Shown piece by piece: positions 1-7,427 of a stretch of DNA of 8,387 nucleotides. Position numbers and translations under genes: made by a program. The notes under the pieces are model-generated. The model was given only the letters and a program-made list of their open reading frames with translations. It had not been told where the DNA came from and made no database searches. The stretch comes from Alphaproteobacteria bacterium (lineage in GTDB: Bacteria > Pseudomonadota > Alphaproteobacteria > CAAHEQ01 > UBA3637): the NCBI GenBank assembly GCA_900772625.1, contig CAAHEQ010000093.1, forward strand, positions 1 through 8,387, in the 5' to 3' direction. Position 1 is the stretch's first letter; every line of letters starts with the position of its first letter.

Positions 1-458
1 ATTCAGCCACTCGTAAAACGCAATACAAATTACGTGTTAAGGATTTTGAAAAAAGACAGTATTTATGGGACAAAGCAATAAAGCGTAAGCCTCTTGACTT
101 GTGGGGAAAAATAAAAACAAGCATTACCGACTGGAAGGATAGAAAGGAGTTTAAAGAATTTCTTTCGACTTTAGCGGGCGACATTCCGATGCTTTTGGAC
201 AAAAAAACAAGCAAGCTTTTGCTTAATTTATACCTTGTTTTGGATAATTCGGAAAAGCAAGAGTTGAAAAACATTCTTTCAAATAGCAAAAGCGCCGAGA
301 TTTTTATCAGCAAATTGATGAAAATGGGCAGACGAGATGATTTGCTCAAACAAGTACGCCGTGAAATAGACGACTTAGAGCGGCAACTGGACAAAGAAAA
401 GGAAACAGAAGAAGAACTTTTACGCCGCCGATTTTTACTACGCTCGCAGAATCGTTAA
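1..458 (+). CDS. 3' end of an unrecognised lysine-rich coiled-coil protein (partial)
   Basis: The frame is open from the left edge (first complete codon at base 3) to the TAA at 456-458, giving the last 151 residues. A TTG at 99 could start a 119-aa protein, but no Shine-Dalgarno sequence precedes it and the frame stays open upstream, so the true start is probably outside the window. The visible part is very rich in Lys, Arg and Glu. A middle segment of Leu/Lys helices is followed by a charged C-terminal stretch of about 45 residues, rich in Arg, Glu and Leu with heptad-like spacing (around RREIDDLERQLDKEKE), that suggests a coiled coil. There is no membrane segment and no cysteine. I cannot assign a family. 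Basic C-terminal tails of this kind occur in DNA-handling and mobilisation proteins among others, but that is no more than a guess. Confidence 0.7.
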   Translation, partial: SATRKTQYKLRVKDFEKRQYLWDKAIKRKPLDLWGKIKTSITDWKDRKEFKEFLSTLAGDIPMLLDKKTSKLLLNLYLVLDNSEKQELKNILSNSKSAEIFISKLMKMGRRDDLLKQVRREIDDLERQLDKEKETEEELLRRRFLLRSQNR

Positions 459-471
459 AAGGCTTGAAAAC

Positions 472-491
472 TGCGACTCGGTGCGACTCGG
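472..491. repeat. Tandem 10-bp direct repeat with a distal inverted copy
   Basis: The unit TGCGACTCGG occurs twice head to tail (472-481 and 482-491) in the gap before the lipoprotein gene. Its core CGACTCG (474-480, 484-490) is present again in inverted form, CGAGTCG, at 531-537, within the -35/-10 spacer of the promoter downstream. The roughly 40-base loop makes this a poor intrinsic terminator. Operator half-sites are possible but unproven. Confidence 0.55.
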
Positions 492-523
492 CAGAAAATT
501 TATAGTTTTTTTTAAAAAAGTAC

Positions 524-552
524 TTGTCCTCGAGTCGTTTTTGGATTATACT
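524..552 (+). promoter_or_regulatory. Sigma70-type promoter for the lipoprotein-comM-PAS operon
   Basis: The -35 box is TTGTCC (524-529) and the -10 box is TATACT (547-552), separated by exactly 17 bp. A run of eight T followed by six A (506-519) lies just upstream and could act as an UP-like element. The predicted start near 559 leaves a leader of about 35 nt before the ATG at 595. The leader contains a GAGG ribosome site at 583-586. Confidence 0.6.
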
Positions 553-594
553 TAGAACATATTTGAAAAAAAATTCTCAGACGAGGTACAAAAG

Positions 595-1668
595 ATGAAA
601 TTATTATGGGCAATTCCGTGTTTAGCTTTATGTGCTTGTATGGCCGACAAATCAGCAGAAGCAACACCGTATCAGCCGTCCGAACCAGCCGCTTATAATT
701 ATGAAGCGTCCCCGTATGCAACAGAAACTGTTGCTGTGCAAACAACAGTGCCTGTGCAACAAGGCTATTACGACCCTGCAAGTGGGTATGTTGCGCAAAA
801 CAATTACGCTGCACCCGCACAAGACAACACGACACAAAACGCATCACAACAATCTAGTAATCCTTATGCGATGCAACCACCTGTGTATGAAAACACATCC
901 AACTATGCATGGCAGCAAAAGGAAAATGAGCTGATGCTTAAAGAACGCAACTTGATTGCAGGTCAACAAGAATTATACGACCGCGAAAGAAAATTGGCCG
1001 ACCGTGAAGCCGCGTTTATCACGCGCTCCAAAGCGTTGGATTACAAAGAACAAAATATTATGGCGGGCAAAGCCTATGCTCCTATCATTCCAATGGGCGC
1101 AACACCTGTTGCAATGGCGCCTATTGACGGAACGCAACCTGTGTACACAACACAAGCATTGCCTGCATACCCTGTTATGCCAGCGCAAGCACAATCAGCT
1201 CAGCCAGTCGCACCTGTGGCCACACCAGCGCCTACACCAACCGTGCAAATTTTGCCTGTTGTAGCGCTGCCTAACATTGCACAACAAACATCTCAAGCGC
1301 CTGTGCCAGTAGCGCGCGTGGATTATTTCAGCGAAACAACACAAGAGGTTGAACCTACTTTTATGCCTGTTGATAAAAAGCCTTGCAACAAAGCAAAAGA
1401 AGCTCAAAATCGTTATGATTCGATGGTTAAGCCTGTGTATATGCAAGAAGAAGAAAGCAGCACTTTCATCATTTTGCAACACCCTATTCAACGTGATTTA
1501 GTGCGTTGCCCTGCGTCTGACGATGTTTGCTTGGAATCTTATGAAAGATTGGGCTATATTCGTTCGAATAATTTGTCCCGTTTTACAGAACAAGACAGAT
1601 TGCCTGCCGATACACCGTCTTCGGTGGCAGGACAATGGAGAGAAAACAGCTCTACTCCTCGTTGGTAA
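595..1668 (+). CDS. Putative lipoprotein, Pro/Ala/Gln-rich with central coiled coil
   Basis: A 357-aa protein of unknown family. The N-terminus has a short basic and hydrophobic signal, and the sequence L12-C13-A14-C15 fits a lipobox with C15 as the lipidated residue. Met at the next position would be compatible with sorting to the outer membrane. Residues 16-105 are low complexity (Tyr, Gln, Asn, Pro, Ala). About 105-155 is a charged helix rich in Glu, Lys and Arg that probably forms a coiled coil. About 160-245 is a Pro/Ala/Val/Gln-rich linker. The last 110 residues look more globular and carry Cys264, Cys305 and Cys312, the last two in CPASDDVC and possibly disulfide-bonded in the periplasm. 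The start is supported by GAGG eight bases upstream and by the promoter. It is the first gene of an operon, with 13 nt before comM. A structural or envelope role is an inference from composition only. Confidence 0.8.
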   Translation: MKLLWAIPCLALCACMADKSAEATPYQPSEPAAYNYEASPYATETVAVQTTVPVQQGYYDPASGYVAQNNYAAPAQDNTTQNASQQSSNPYAMQPPVYENTSNYAWQQKENELMLKERNLIAGQQELYDRERKLADREAAFITRSKALDYKEQNIMAGKAYAPIIPMGATPVAMAPIDGTQPVYTTQALPAYPVMPAQAQSAQPVAPVATPAPTPTVQILPVVALPNIAQQTSQAPVPVARVDYFSETTQEVEPTFMPVDKKPCNKAKEAQNRYDSMVKPVYMQEEESSTFIILQHPIQRDLVRCPASDDVCLESYERLGYIRSNNLSRFTEQDRLPADTPSSVAGQWRENSSTPRW

Positions 1669-1681
1669 TAGAGGCTTTTAA

Positions 1682-3202
1682 ATGATAGCGCGTATCACGA
1701 CCGTTTCATTTAAAGGTGTAGAAGCGATACGCATTGCAGTGGAAGTTCAAATATCGGTTGGTTTACCTGCCTTTAAGATTGTAGGATTGCCCGAAAAAGC
1801 GGTCACAGAAAGTGGTGAACGCGTTAGAGCGGCTCTTAATTCAATTGGTTTGGGTCTTCCGCCAAAGCGTATTACAATAAATCTTGCTCCTGCGGATATT
1901 ATTAAAGAAGGTTCGCATTTTGACTTGCCGATTGCTGTGGCACTCTTGTGCGCGATGGAAGTGTTGCCAACAAACAAATTACAACATTATACCGTTATGG
2001 GAGAGCTTGGCTTGGATGGTCGTGTTGCACCTGTTTCGGGTGTCTTGCCTGCTGCAATGGCTGCTACTTCATTTGGTATGGGCTTTATTTGCCCTGCCGA
2101 GCAAGGATCAGAAGCACTGTGGTCAGGCAACGAAGAAATCTTACCTGCACGTTCGCTCATCAGTATTATTAACCACTTTAAAGGCGATGGTTTTATCGAT
2201 ACGCCAACACAAAAGAAAAAGTATGTACAAAGTAATTACGGCGATTTTGCCGAAGTCAAAGGCCAAATCAAGGCAAAACGGGCTTTGGAAATTGCCGCAG
2301 CGGGCGGTCACAATGTATTGATGATTGGGCCTCCTGGTTCGGGTAAATCTATGTTAGCGGCGCGTTTTGCTTCAATTTTGCCACCAATGACGAGCAAAGA
2401 AATGTTGGAAGCAAGTGTTATTCATTCGGTTGCGGGTTTGCTGAAAGACGGCGATTTAATCTCTCAAAGACCATTTAGAGCGCCTCATCATTCAGCGTCA
2501 ATGCCTGCTTTGGTCGGCGGAGGATTGCGCGCGAAACCTGGCGAAGTATCGCTAGCGCACGCGGGCGTTCTATTTTTAGACGAATTGCCCGAGTTTTCAA
2601 GAGCTGCACTGGAAGCATTGCGTCAACCGCTTGAAACGGGCGAAGTTTCCGTTGCACGTGTCAATGGACATGTCACCTATCCTGCGCGCTTTCAGTTAAT
2701 TGGCGCGATGAATCCGTGCAAATGTGGCTATATGGGTGTTAAAGGACATGAATGTCACCGTGCGCCACGTTGCGCTATGGAATATCAAGAAAAGCTCTCT
2801 GGTCCGTTTTTGGACAGAATTGATTTATTCGTTATGGTTCAACCCGTCAATCCTTTGGAGTTGCAATGCAACCACACTTCAAGCGAAAAATCGGCCGATA
2901 TCGCTGCGCGCGTTTTAAAAGCGGTTGAGTTTTCCAGCAAACGTTATGAAGCCTCTAACTTGGGTATTACGCGCAACGCGCAAGCAACCCCTGCCATTAT
3001 CGATAAACTGTTCACAATCGATGCCGATTGTCAAAAGCTTTTGATTACGGCGGCGGAAAAATACGGTTTGTCTGCGCGAGCATATCATCGCACTCTGCGC
3101 GTTGCTCGGACAATAGCCGACCTTGCGCAAAGCGAGCAAATCCACCCAGAGCATCTTGCTGAAGCACTGTCATTCAGACGTTTTATTGCGGAGAGTTCAT
3201 AA
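1682..3202 (+). CDS. comM: ComM/YifB family AAA+ ATPase (Mg-chelatase-like)
   Basis: A 506-aa protein, the usual full length for ComM/YifB. Residues 1 to about 170 form the N-terminal ChlI/Lon-S5-like domain. The AAA+ Mg-chelatase module follows, with Walker A GPPGSGKS (216-223), Walker B VLFLDE (296-301), a sensor-1 asparagine at N344, and the family's cysteine cluster C346, C348, C358 and C364, which probably binds zinc. SGPFLDRIDL (373-382) provides the likely arginine finger R379. A C-terminal helical domain contains GLSARAYHR (462-470) with the sensor-2-type R466. In transformable bacteria ComM is a hexameric helicase that drives branch migration while incoming single strands are integrated. 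Many bacteria not known to be transformable also keep it, so its role here is uncertain. AGAGG at 1670-1674 lies seven bases before the ATG. The gene overlaps the PAS gene by one base (TAATG), which suggests translational coupling. Confidence 0.95.
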   Translation: MIARITTVSFKGVEAIRIAVEVQISVGLPAFKIVGLPEKAVTESGERVRAALNSIGLGLPPKRITINLAPADIIKEGSHFDLPIAVALLCAMEVLPTNKLQHYTVMGELGLDGRVAPVSGVLPAAMAATSFGMGFICPAEQGSEALWSGNEEILPARSLISIINHFKGDGFIDTPTQKKKYVQSNYGDFAEVKGQIKAKRALEIAAAGGHNVLMIGPPGSGKSMLAARFASILPPMTSKEMLEASVIHSVAGLLKDGDLISQRPFRAPHHSASMPALVGGGLRAKPGEVSLAHAGVLFLDELPEFSRAALEALRQPLETGEVSVARVNGHVTYPARFQLIGAMNPCKCGYMGVKGHECHRAPRCAMEYQEKLSGPFLDRIDLFVMVQPVNPLELQCNHTSSEKSADIAARVLKAVEFSSKRYEASNLGITRNAQATPAIIDKLFTIDADCQKLLITAAEKYGLSARAYHRTLRVARTIADLAQSEQIHPEHLAEALSFRRFIAESS

Positions 3203-4797
3203 TGTTAATTGCTTTGCTCATTGTTGAATTTATCTGTTTATTTTGCGTTTGTGCTGTGGCACTGCACCTTTATCACAAGCACGCGCGTTTAAGTCGTGCC
3301 AAAGCAGAACTTGAAGAAATGCTTTCCAGCGCGCCAGACGGCTTTTTTTGCTCTTTTGGACAAGATGAGGACATTTGCTCAAGACGTCTTGCAATTTTGC
3401 TTGGCTTCAATCAAACAGACGTGCATTTTGATGATATTTTAAAAAAGCTAACCAGCTCATCGGCCGAAGAACTTAAAAATGCATTTGAAAAACTGTGCAC
3501 ACAGACGCGCGCTTTTTCTATTCTTGTTTCAACGCAAGGCGCTAATATGCGCTTACTGGTTTCGGGTGTAAATGCAAGCTTGCCTGATGGCACGGGCGCA
3601 TCTAACATTATGTGGTTTCATAACGTCACAAATATCATGGAGGAAAACGAACAATATGCTCGAAAACTCAAAGCACTGCAAGAGCGCGATTATTTGCTGA
3701 TGGAAGCATTGGACGGCTTTCCGTTTGCGCTGTGGCTGAGAAACAACGATTCGTCATTGGCTTTTTGCAATACAGCCTATGTGAACTTGACCGAAAGCGA
3801 TTCCAAATCAACTGTTTTAAAGAAAAACATCGAATTAAATTATGATACCCCGAATAAAATGGGCGCTAAATTGTTATCCATCGCCGCAAAAAGTTCGGGG
3901 GAAATTAAATCAGAAACAGGTATTTTTAAATATAAAAACAAGTCGCACCAAATGGAAGTCAATGAAATCCCGCTTGGGTTAGAAAAAGACGAAAAGCACC
4001 GCTTTACGTTGGGTTTTGTGCGCGATATTCAAAACGAAGCCACATTAAAAACAAGCCTTGATAAATACCTTAAAGCACAATATCAAGTACTGGGCGCGCT
4101 GTCCTCTGGTATTGTGATTTTTGACGGCAATGGCTATGTTCAATTTTACAACAAGGCTTTTTGTGATTTGTGGAAATTACCCGAAGAATGGCTGATTACA
4201 AGTCCCTCCTTTGCGGGAATTTTGGAAAAGCTGCGCGAAAAACGCTTGCTGCCCGAGCAAGGCGATTTTTTAAAGTATAAGCACCAAGAGTTGGAAAAGT
4301 TTTCTACCCTGTCTGATGTAGCCGAAGACATTTTGTACTTGCCAAACGGCCATATTTATCGGCGCATTATGAACCCTTATCCGTTGGGCGGCGTTGTGAT
4401 GACGTTTGACAATGTGTCGGATAAAGTATCGCTGGAGCGTTCATACAACAAGCAACTGGCCAATCAACAGAGCATCTTAAACCTGTTGACGGAAGGCTTG
4501 CTGATTTTCAACGAAGAAGGCCGCCTGAAAGGTTATAACACACGCTATGTCGAATTATTTGAAGCCGATGAAAACTTTTTGCAAAGCGAGCCCGTCTTAA
4601 TGGACGTGTTGGACAGTCAAAAGCTTTGCCTTGCCGCATCGGACGACATTTGGGAATTGCTTAAGCAAAAAATACTGCTGATTTTCGATGACGCGACCGA
4701 AAAAGTGGATCTTTCATTGCACGAAAAAAGCTATTGCGTCAAGTGTTCCAGACTGCCCGATGGCGGATTTTTACTCTTTTATGAATTAAATGATTGA
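3202..4797 (+). CDS. Membrane-anchored multi-PAS protein without a kinase domain
   Basis: A 531-aa protein. Residues 2-24 form one strongly hydrophobic membrane segment, followed by a basic, helical linker (25-40). About four PAS-like modules follow, at roughly 35-148, 160-280, 290-410 and 415-531. The last two carry typical PAS features (SGIVIFDGNGYVQFYNKAF, 302-320; EGLLIFNEEGRLKGYN, 431-446) and resemble the PAS_7 modules of alphaproteobacterial DivL-like sensor kinases, including the LPEQGDF and PYPLGGVVMTFDNVSD segments. In such kinases a HisKA dimerisation helix and an ATPase domain follow the last PAS. Here the stop codon comes directly after the final PAS strand (PDGGFLLFYELND), and a tRNA gene starts 36 bases later, so neither domain is encoded nearby in any frame. 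The protein may sense a ligand or act as a scaffold for a separate kinase. The start is supported by GGAG at 3190-3193. Family placement is from memory of these sequences; the lack of a kinase is seen directly. Confidence 0.85.
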   Translation: MLIALLIVEFICLFCVCAVALHLYHKHARLSRAKAELEEMLSSAPDGFFCSFGQDEDICSRRLAILLGFNQTDVHFDDILKKLTSSSAEELKNAFEKLCTQTRAFSILVSTQGANMRLLVSGVNASLPDGTGASNIMWFHNVTNIMEENEQYARKLKALQERDYLLMEALDGFPFALWLRNNDSSLAFCNTAYVNLTESDSKSTVLKKNIELNYDTPNKMGAKLLSIAAKSSGEIKSETGIFKYKNKSHQMEVNEIPLGLEKDEKHRFTLGFVRDIQNEATLKTSLDKYLKAQYQVLGALSSGIVIFDGNGYVQFYNKAFCDLWKLPEEWLITSPSFAGILEKLREKRLLPEQGDFLKYKHQELEKFSTLSDVAEDILYLPNGHIYRRIMNPYPLGGVVMTFDNVSDKVSLERSYNKQLANQQSILNLLTEGLLIFNEEGRLKGYNTRYVELFEADENFLQSEPVLMDVLDSQKLCLAASDDIWELLKQKILLIFDDATEKVDLSLHEKSYCVKCSRLPDGGFLLFYELND

Positions 4798-4822
4798 CAA
4801 AAGCTTGAAAATCGATTATAAA
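4794..4822 (+). promoter_or_regulatory. Near-consensus promoter of tRNA-Ser, overlapping the PAS-gene stop
   Basis: A perfect -35 box TTGACA (4794-4799) and a -10 box TATAAA (4817-4822) are separated by 17 bp. The TGA stop of the upstream PAS gene (4795-4797) is part of the -35 box. Predicted initiation around 4829 gives a 5' leader of only about five bases before the mature tRNA. Confidence 0.8.
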
Positions 4823-4833
4823 CCATTGTCAAT

Positions 4834-4835
<2 letters not shown>
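4823..4835. repeat. Perfect 13-bp palindrome at the tRNA-Ser start site
   Basis: CCATTG-T-CAATGG is a perfect inverted repeat with one central base. It begins directly after the -10 box, covers the predicted transcription start and ends on the first two bases of the tRNA. It could be an operator or a small leader hairpin, but six-base arms also occur by chance. Confidence 0.45.
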
Positions 4836-4925
<90 letters not shown>

Positions 4926-4935
4926 AAATCTTACT

Positions 4936-6426
4936 TTATCTGGATTGATTTTGCGCAACAATGCTTGCAACGGGTAAGCTTTGCGCGGACGTATTGCTGC
5001 TTGCCGTATTGGCGGACGCATTGGTTGTTGGTGCGTTAGGCTTCGCCCCGTCCTGCACCACAGAGGGCACTTCTGGCGCAGCTGAATACTCTGGCGCTTT
5101 TATATTTGCTTGCTCTTGAGCCAATTCCTTATATCCTTGTGCTGTCATTTGTTTAGCTTCGTCCGTCAGGGTATAGGGCTCGTTAATCTCTTTGCGCTTC
5201 TGGTCAATTTTTGCATAAACTTTTGGCATTGAGTCAATTTTGCCATCGACAAAGTCTTTGAGCACAGGGGAGACTACTTTGTGCGCGTCATATTCCATTT
5301 TTCCTTTTTCGTTATAATTATCTGCTTGTGCTGAAGGCGTAAAACCAAAACTATTAAGCGTTAAAATATCTTTTAAACCGTCCCGCACGAACTGGGACGT
5401 TTCTCCATAAGTATTTGTTTTCTCGCGAAAAGCATGACCCATTTCTTCGATAAAGTTTTTTTTATCTAAATTCGGCAAGTTTAAAGTCCCCGATTTCTGA
5501 GTTAAATCTGGCTCGAAAAAAGCATTCACTGGCTTGCCAAATGCAGGTTTCTTATTCGATGTTGAAGCAAGCTCGAAAAGCGAAAACTTAGCGCCACGCG
5601 GATAAACTTGGGGTGAATTGCAAGCGCTTCTCAATTCTTCCATTTTATTAAACTGTCCAATAAAAGTATCAGTCTTTGTTTCTTGTGCGATTTTTTGGCT
5701 ATCTAAATCAATTTTAGACATCATACTATCGTATTGCGCGCGCGTTGTAATCGTCTTGTTTTTAACGCCCTCTTCCAGCGTTTTATACATTTTATCTTGG
5801 TGCGCTCTTTGGCTGATAGCTGCCTGACTTCGAGCTTCCGAGTTCGCAATATGGTGCATCGACATCTTTGTGATTGGGTCGGATTTTTGCGCCATAACTT
5901 CCTCATTTAAATTGCCATATGTTCGCATTTGCTCTTTGGCGGACATTTGGCTTTTGGTCGAGTACTCTTGCCCATTATACTGATAGGTTGGCTCAAAGCA
6001 CTGTCTTGCCGTCAAGAACTCGGCAAACTGAGCGCCACCGTTTTTAATGTCATAGCTTTGGCCGTCAAAATCAAACGAGCTTTGCTTTGCGTGCGCTGCT
6101 TTTTGCTGTGCCATAACAAAGCCTTCTGTTGCCCGTTGCGAAGCATGATCAAAATCAGCATAATCTTGTTCAGAATCAAATAACAAAGCTGGCAATTCTT
6201 TGCTCTGTGCACCAGTCAAGTCGTTATAGCTTTTACCAAACTTCTTTTCACAATTTTGTAAAAACTGAGAACCTACCACCAAATCCGCGCGCTTATCTAT
6301 AATCGGCGATAATACTTCGGACAATTCTAGCACCGAATAATGTGCGCCATCATAGTCAAACCCGTCTTGTTTAGCCGATGCTGCACGCTGAAAAGCCTTT
6401 ATCAGATTATCGTTTGTATGACTCAT
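4936..6426 (-). CDS. Unrecognised orphan protein with duplicated motifs and a zincin-like degenerate site
   Basis: A 496-aa protein that I do not recognise. The ATG is well supported: AAGGAG (bases 6434-6439, minus strand) lies seven bases upstream and a good promoter lies beyond it. There is no signal peptide or membrane segment. An N-terminal motif AAxAKQxxFDxDGxxY occurs at about residues 15-30 and again at about 110-125, with a shorter relative (YQYNGQEY, 148-155). Residues 160-270 are polar and helical. Residues 312-318 form a short hydrophobic strand (SGTLNLP) followed by a helix with EEMGHAFRE (327-335), and EYDAH lies at 378-382. This layout resembles the strand, HExxH helix and ExxA helix of zinc proteases, but the first His is Glu, so catalysis is doubtful. 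From about 440 the tail is Ala/Ser/Asn/Thr/Pro-rich and probably disordered. The gene lies alone between two tRNA genes. A secreted-effector or cargo role is speculation. The reading frame is intact and well started, so it is likely a real gene. Confidence 0.85.
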   Translation of the reverse strand: MSHTNDNLIKAFQRAASAKQDGFDYDGAHYSVLELSEVLSPIIDKRADLVVGSQFLQNCEKKFGKSYNDLTGAQSKELPALLFDSEQDYADFDHASQRATEGFVMAQQKAAHAKQSSFDFDGQSYDIKNGGAQFAEFLTARQCFEPTYQYNGQEYSTKSQMSAKEQMRTYGNLNEEVMAQKSDPITKMSMHHIANSEARSQAAISQRAHQDKMYKTLEEGVKNKTITTRAQYDSMMSKIDLDSQKIAQETKTDTFIGQFNKMEELRSACNSPQVYPRGAKFSLFELASTSNKKPAFGKPVNAFFEPDLTQKSGTLNLPNLDKKNFIEEMGHAFREKTNTYGETSQFVRDGLKDILTLNSFGFTPSAQADNYNEKGKMEYDAHKVVSPVLKDFVDGKIDSMPKVYAKIDQKRKEINEPYTLTDEAKQMTAQGYKELAQEQANIKAPEYSAAPEVPSVVQDGAKPNAPTTNASANTASSNTSAQSLPVASIVAQNQSR

Positions 6427-6447
6427 AAAACCACTCCTTCATGTATT

Positions 6448-6476
6448 ATTATATCATAAAGGTGAAAGTCATTCAA
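6448..6476 (-). promoter_or_regulatory. Sigma70-type promoter of the orphan gene
   Basis: Read on the minus strand, the -35 box TTGAAT (6471-6476) and a perfect -10 box TATAAT (6448-6453) are separated by 17 bp. The predicted start near 6441 gives a leader of about 15 nt that contains the AAGGAG ribosome site. No terminator separates this promoter from the tRNA-Glu gene upstream, so readthrough from the tRNA could also feed the gene. Confidence 0.65.
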
Positions 6477-6492
6477 CTATTTTTAGGAAATT

Positions 6493-6568
6493 TGGCGTCC
6501 CTAACGAGATTCGAACTCGTGTTACTGCCTTGAGAGGGCAATGTCCTAGGCCTCTAGACGATAGGGAC
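6493..6568 (-). tRNA. tRNA-Glu (anticodon CTC, reads GAG)
   Basis: A 76-nt gene with encoded CCA (complement of 6493-6495). The acceptor stem GTCCCTA pairs with TAGGGAC, and the discriminator is G. The anticodon loop is CTCTCAA, with anticodon CTC at 6532-6534, on a stem TTGCC/GGCAG that has one T-G pair. The D arm (CGTCTAGAGGCCTAGGACA) and the T arm (ACGAG-TTCGAAT-CTCGT) are typical of bacterial tRNA-Glu. A weak upstream promoter candidate on the minus strand is TTGATT (6610-6615) with TAAGGT (6585-6590), but its 19-bp spacing is long. The 3' end faces the orphan gene. Confidence 0.97.
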
Positions 6569-6646
6569 GCAGTTAAGATAAAATACCTTATGCCACATTT
6601 TTAAATAAAAATCAAGTAAGATTTTATATTTTTATGCAAAAAGCCT

Positions 6647-6675
6647 TTGATTATTTTTTAGTTTTGGGGTAAATT
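6647..6675 (+). promoter_or_regulatory. Sigma70-type promoter of the psd-pssA operon
   Basis: A -35 box TTGATT (6647-6652) and a -10 box TAAATT (6670-6675) are separated by 17 bp. They lie in an AT-rich gap between the divergent tRNA-Glu and psd. The predicted start near 6682 leaves a leader of about 20 nt, with AAGGAG at 6689-6694 ten bases before the psd ATG. Confidence 0.5.
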
Positions 6676-6704
6676 AAGAAAAAACAATAAGGAGATTATA
6701 TATT

Positions 6705-7427
6705 ATGAACCCAAAAAATGAAAACCCATCTGTTGATTTGTCGTGGAAGCGTTATTTGTTGCCCGCTATTCACCCTGAAGGCTATAAGTTCACTTTAATG
6801 TTTGCGGCAGCGGCAATTTTGCTGTGGATCTTGTGGATTCCGTTCGGCATTATCGGCATTATCGCAACTGTATTTTGCTTTTATTTTTTCCGCAACCCGA
6901 ACCGCGTTGTGCCACAAAAAGACAGCTATGTGATTGCGCCTGCTGACGGTGTTGTCAGCAACATTGTCGAAGTTGTCCCGCCCGCCGAAATTGATATGGG
7001 CTCAGAACCTTTGACTCGCATCAGCATTTTTATGAGCGTCTTTAACGTGCACGTTAATCGCATTCCTGTTTCAGGAACGATTCATAAAATCCACTATCGC
7101 CCTGGCAAATTCGTCAGCGTTGCCGAAAAAGACAGCGAGGATAATGAGCGTGAAGAATACTCTGTCGTTATGAATGATGGCACAAAAATTGGCTTTATTC
7201 AAATCGCAGGCTTGGTAGCGCGCCGCATTGTTTCCTTTGTCAAAGAAGGCGACCAGTTGCAAGCAGGCGAACGCTTTGGTTTGATTCGTTTCGGCAGCCG
7301 CTTGGACGTCTTTTTGCCAAAAGGTGTAGCCCCGTTGGTCGCGCTTGGACAAACGGCCGTTGCGGGTGAGACAATTCTTGCCGACCTGAAAGGCGAACAA
7401 GTTGCTTTAAATGGAGTTGAAAAATGA
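6705..7427 (+). CDS. psd: Phosphatidylserine decarboxylase proenzyme
   Basis: A 240-aa protein of the short phosphatidylserine decarboxylase class common in alphaproteobacteria. It converts phosphatidylserine to phosphatidylethanolamine and CO2 at the inner membrane. Residues 27-62 hold one or two membrane-associated hydrophobic segments ending at FFRNP (61-65). The core has APADG (78-82, likely catalytic D81) and the conserved FMSVFNVHVNR stretch (109-119, H116). RFGSRLDVFLP (195-205) contains the G197-S198 self-cleavage site. By family knowledge, cleavage turns S198 into the pyruvoyl cofactor at the start of a 43-residue alpha chain. The short form uses GS followed by Arg, unlike the LGST of the E. 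coli enzyme. The start is supported by AAGGAG. The gene overlaps pssA by four bases (ATGA), so the two steps are probably translationally coupled. Confidence 0.95.
   Translation: MNPKNENPSVDLSWKRYLLPAIHPEGYKFTLMFAAAAILLWILWIPFGIIGIIATVFCFYFFRNPNRVVPQKDSYVIAPADGVVSNIVEVVPPAEIDMGSEPLTRISIFMSVFNVHVNRIPVSGTIHKIHYRPGKFVSVAEKDSEDNEREEYSVVMNDGTKIGFIQIAGLVARRIVSFVKEGDQLQAGERFGLIRFGSRLDVFLPKGVAPLVALGQTAVAGETILADLKGEQVALNGVEK

Noticed and set aside
99..458. A complete 119-aa gene starting at TTG 99
   Set aside because: No ribosome site precedes the TTG and the same frame is open to the left edge with similar lysine-rich content, so a truncated longer gene is more likely.
474..537. Intrinsic terminator formed by CGACTCG and CGAGTCG
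   Set aside because: The loop would be about 40 bases and the only T-run lies inside the loop, not after the stem.
512..847. Minus-strand reading frame of 111 codons over the lipoprotein gene
   Set aside because: It lies over the promoter and signal-peptide region of a well-supported gene and has no ribosome site or recognisable features.
4798..4833. Frameshifted remnant of a kinase domain after the PAS gene
   Set aside because: Only 36 bases separate the stop from the tRNA and they are filled by the promoter and palindrome; no kinase motif appears in any frame.
6569..6646. Small gene or RNA in the AT-rich gap before psd
   Set aside because: No ribosome site with an open frame and no stable hairpin was seen; the stretch fits upstream DNA for the two divergent transcripts.
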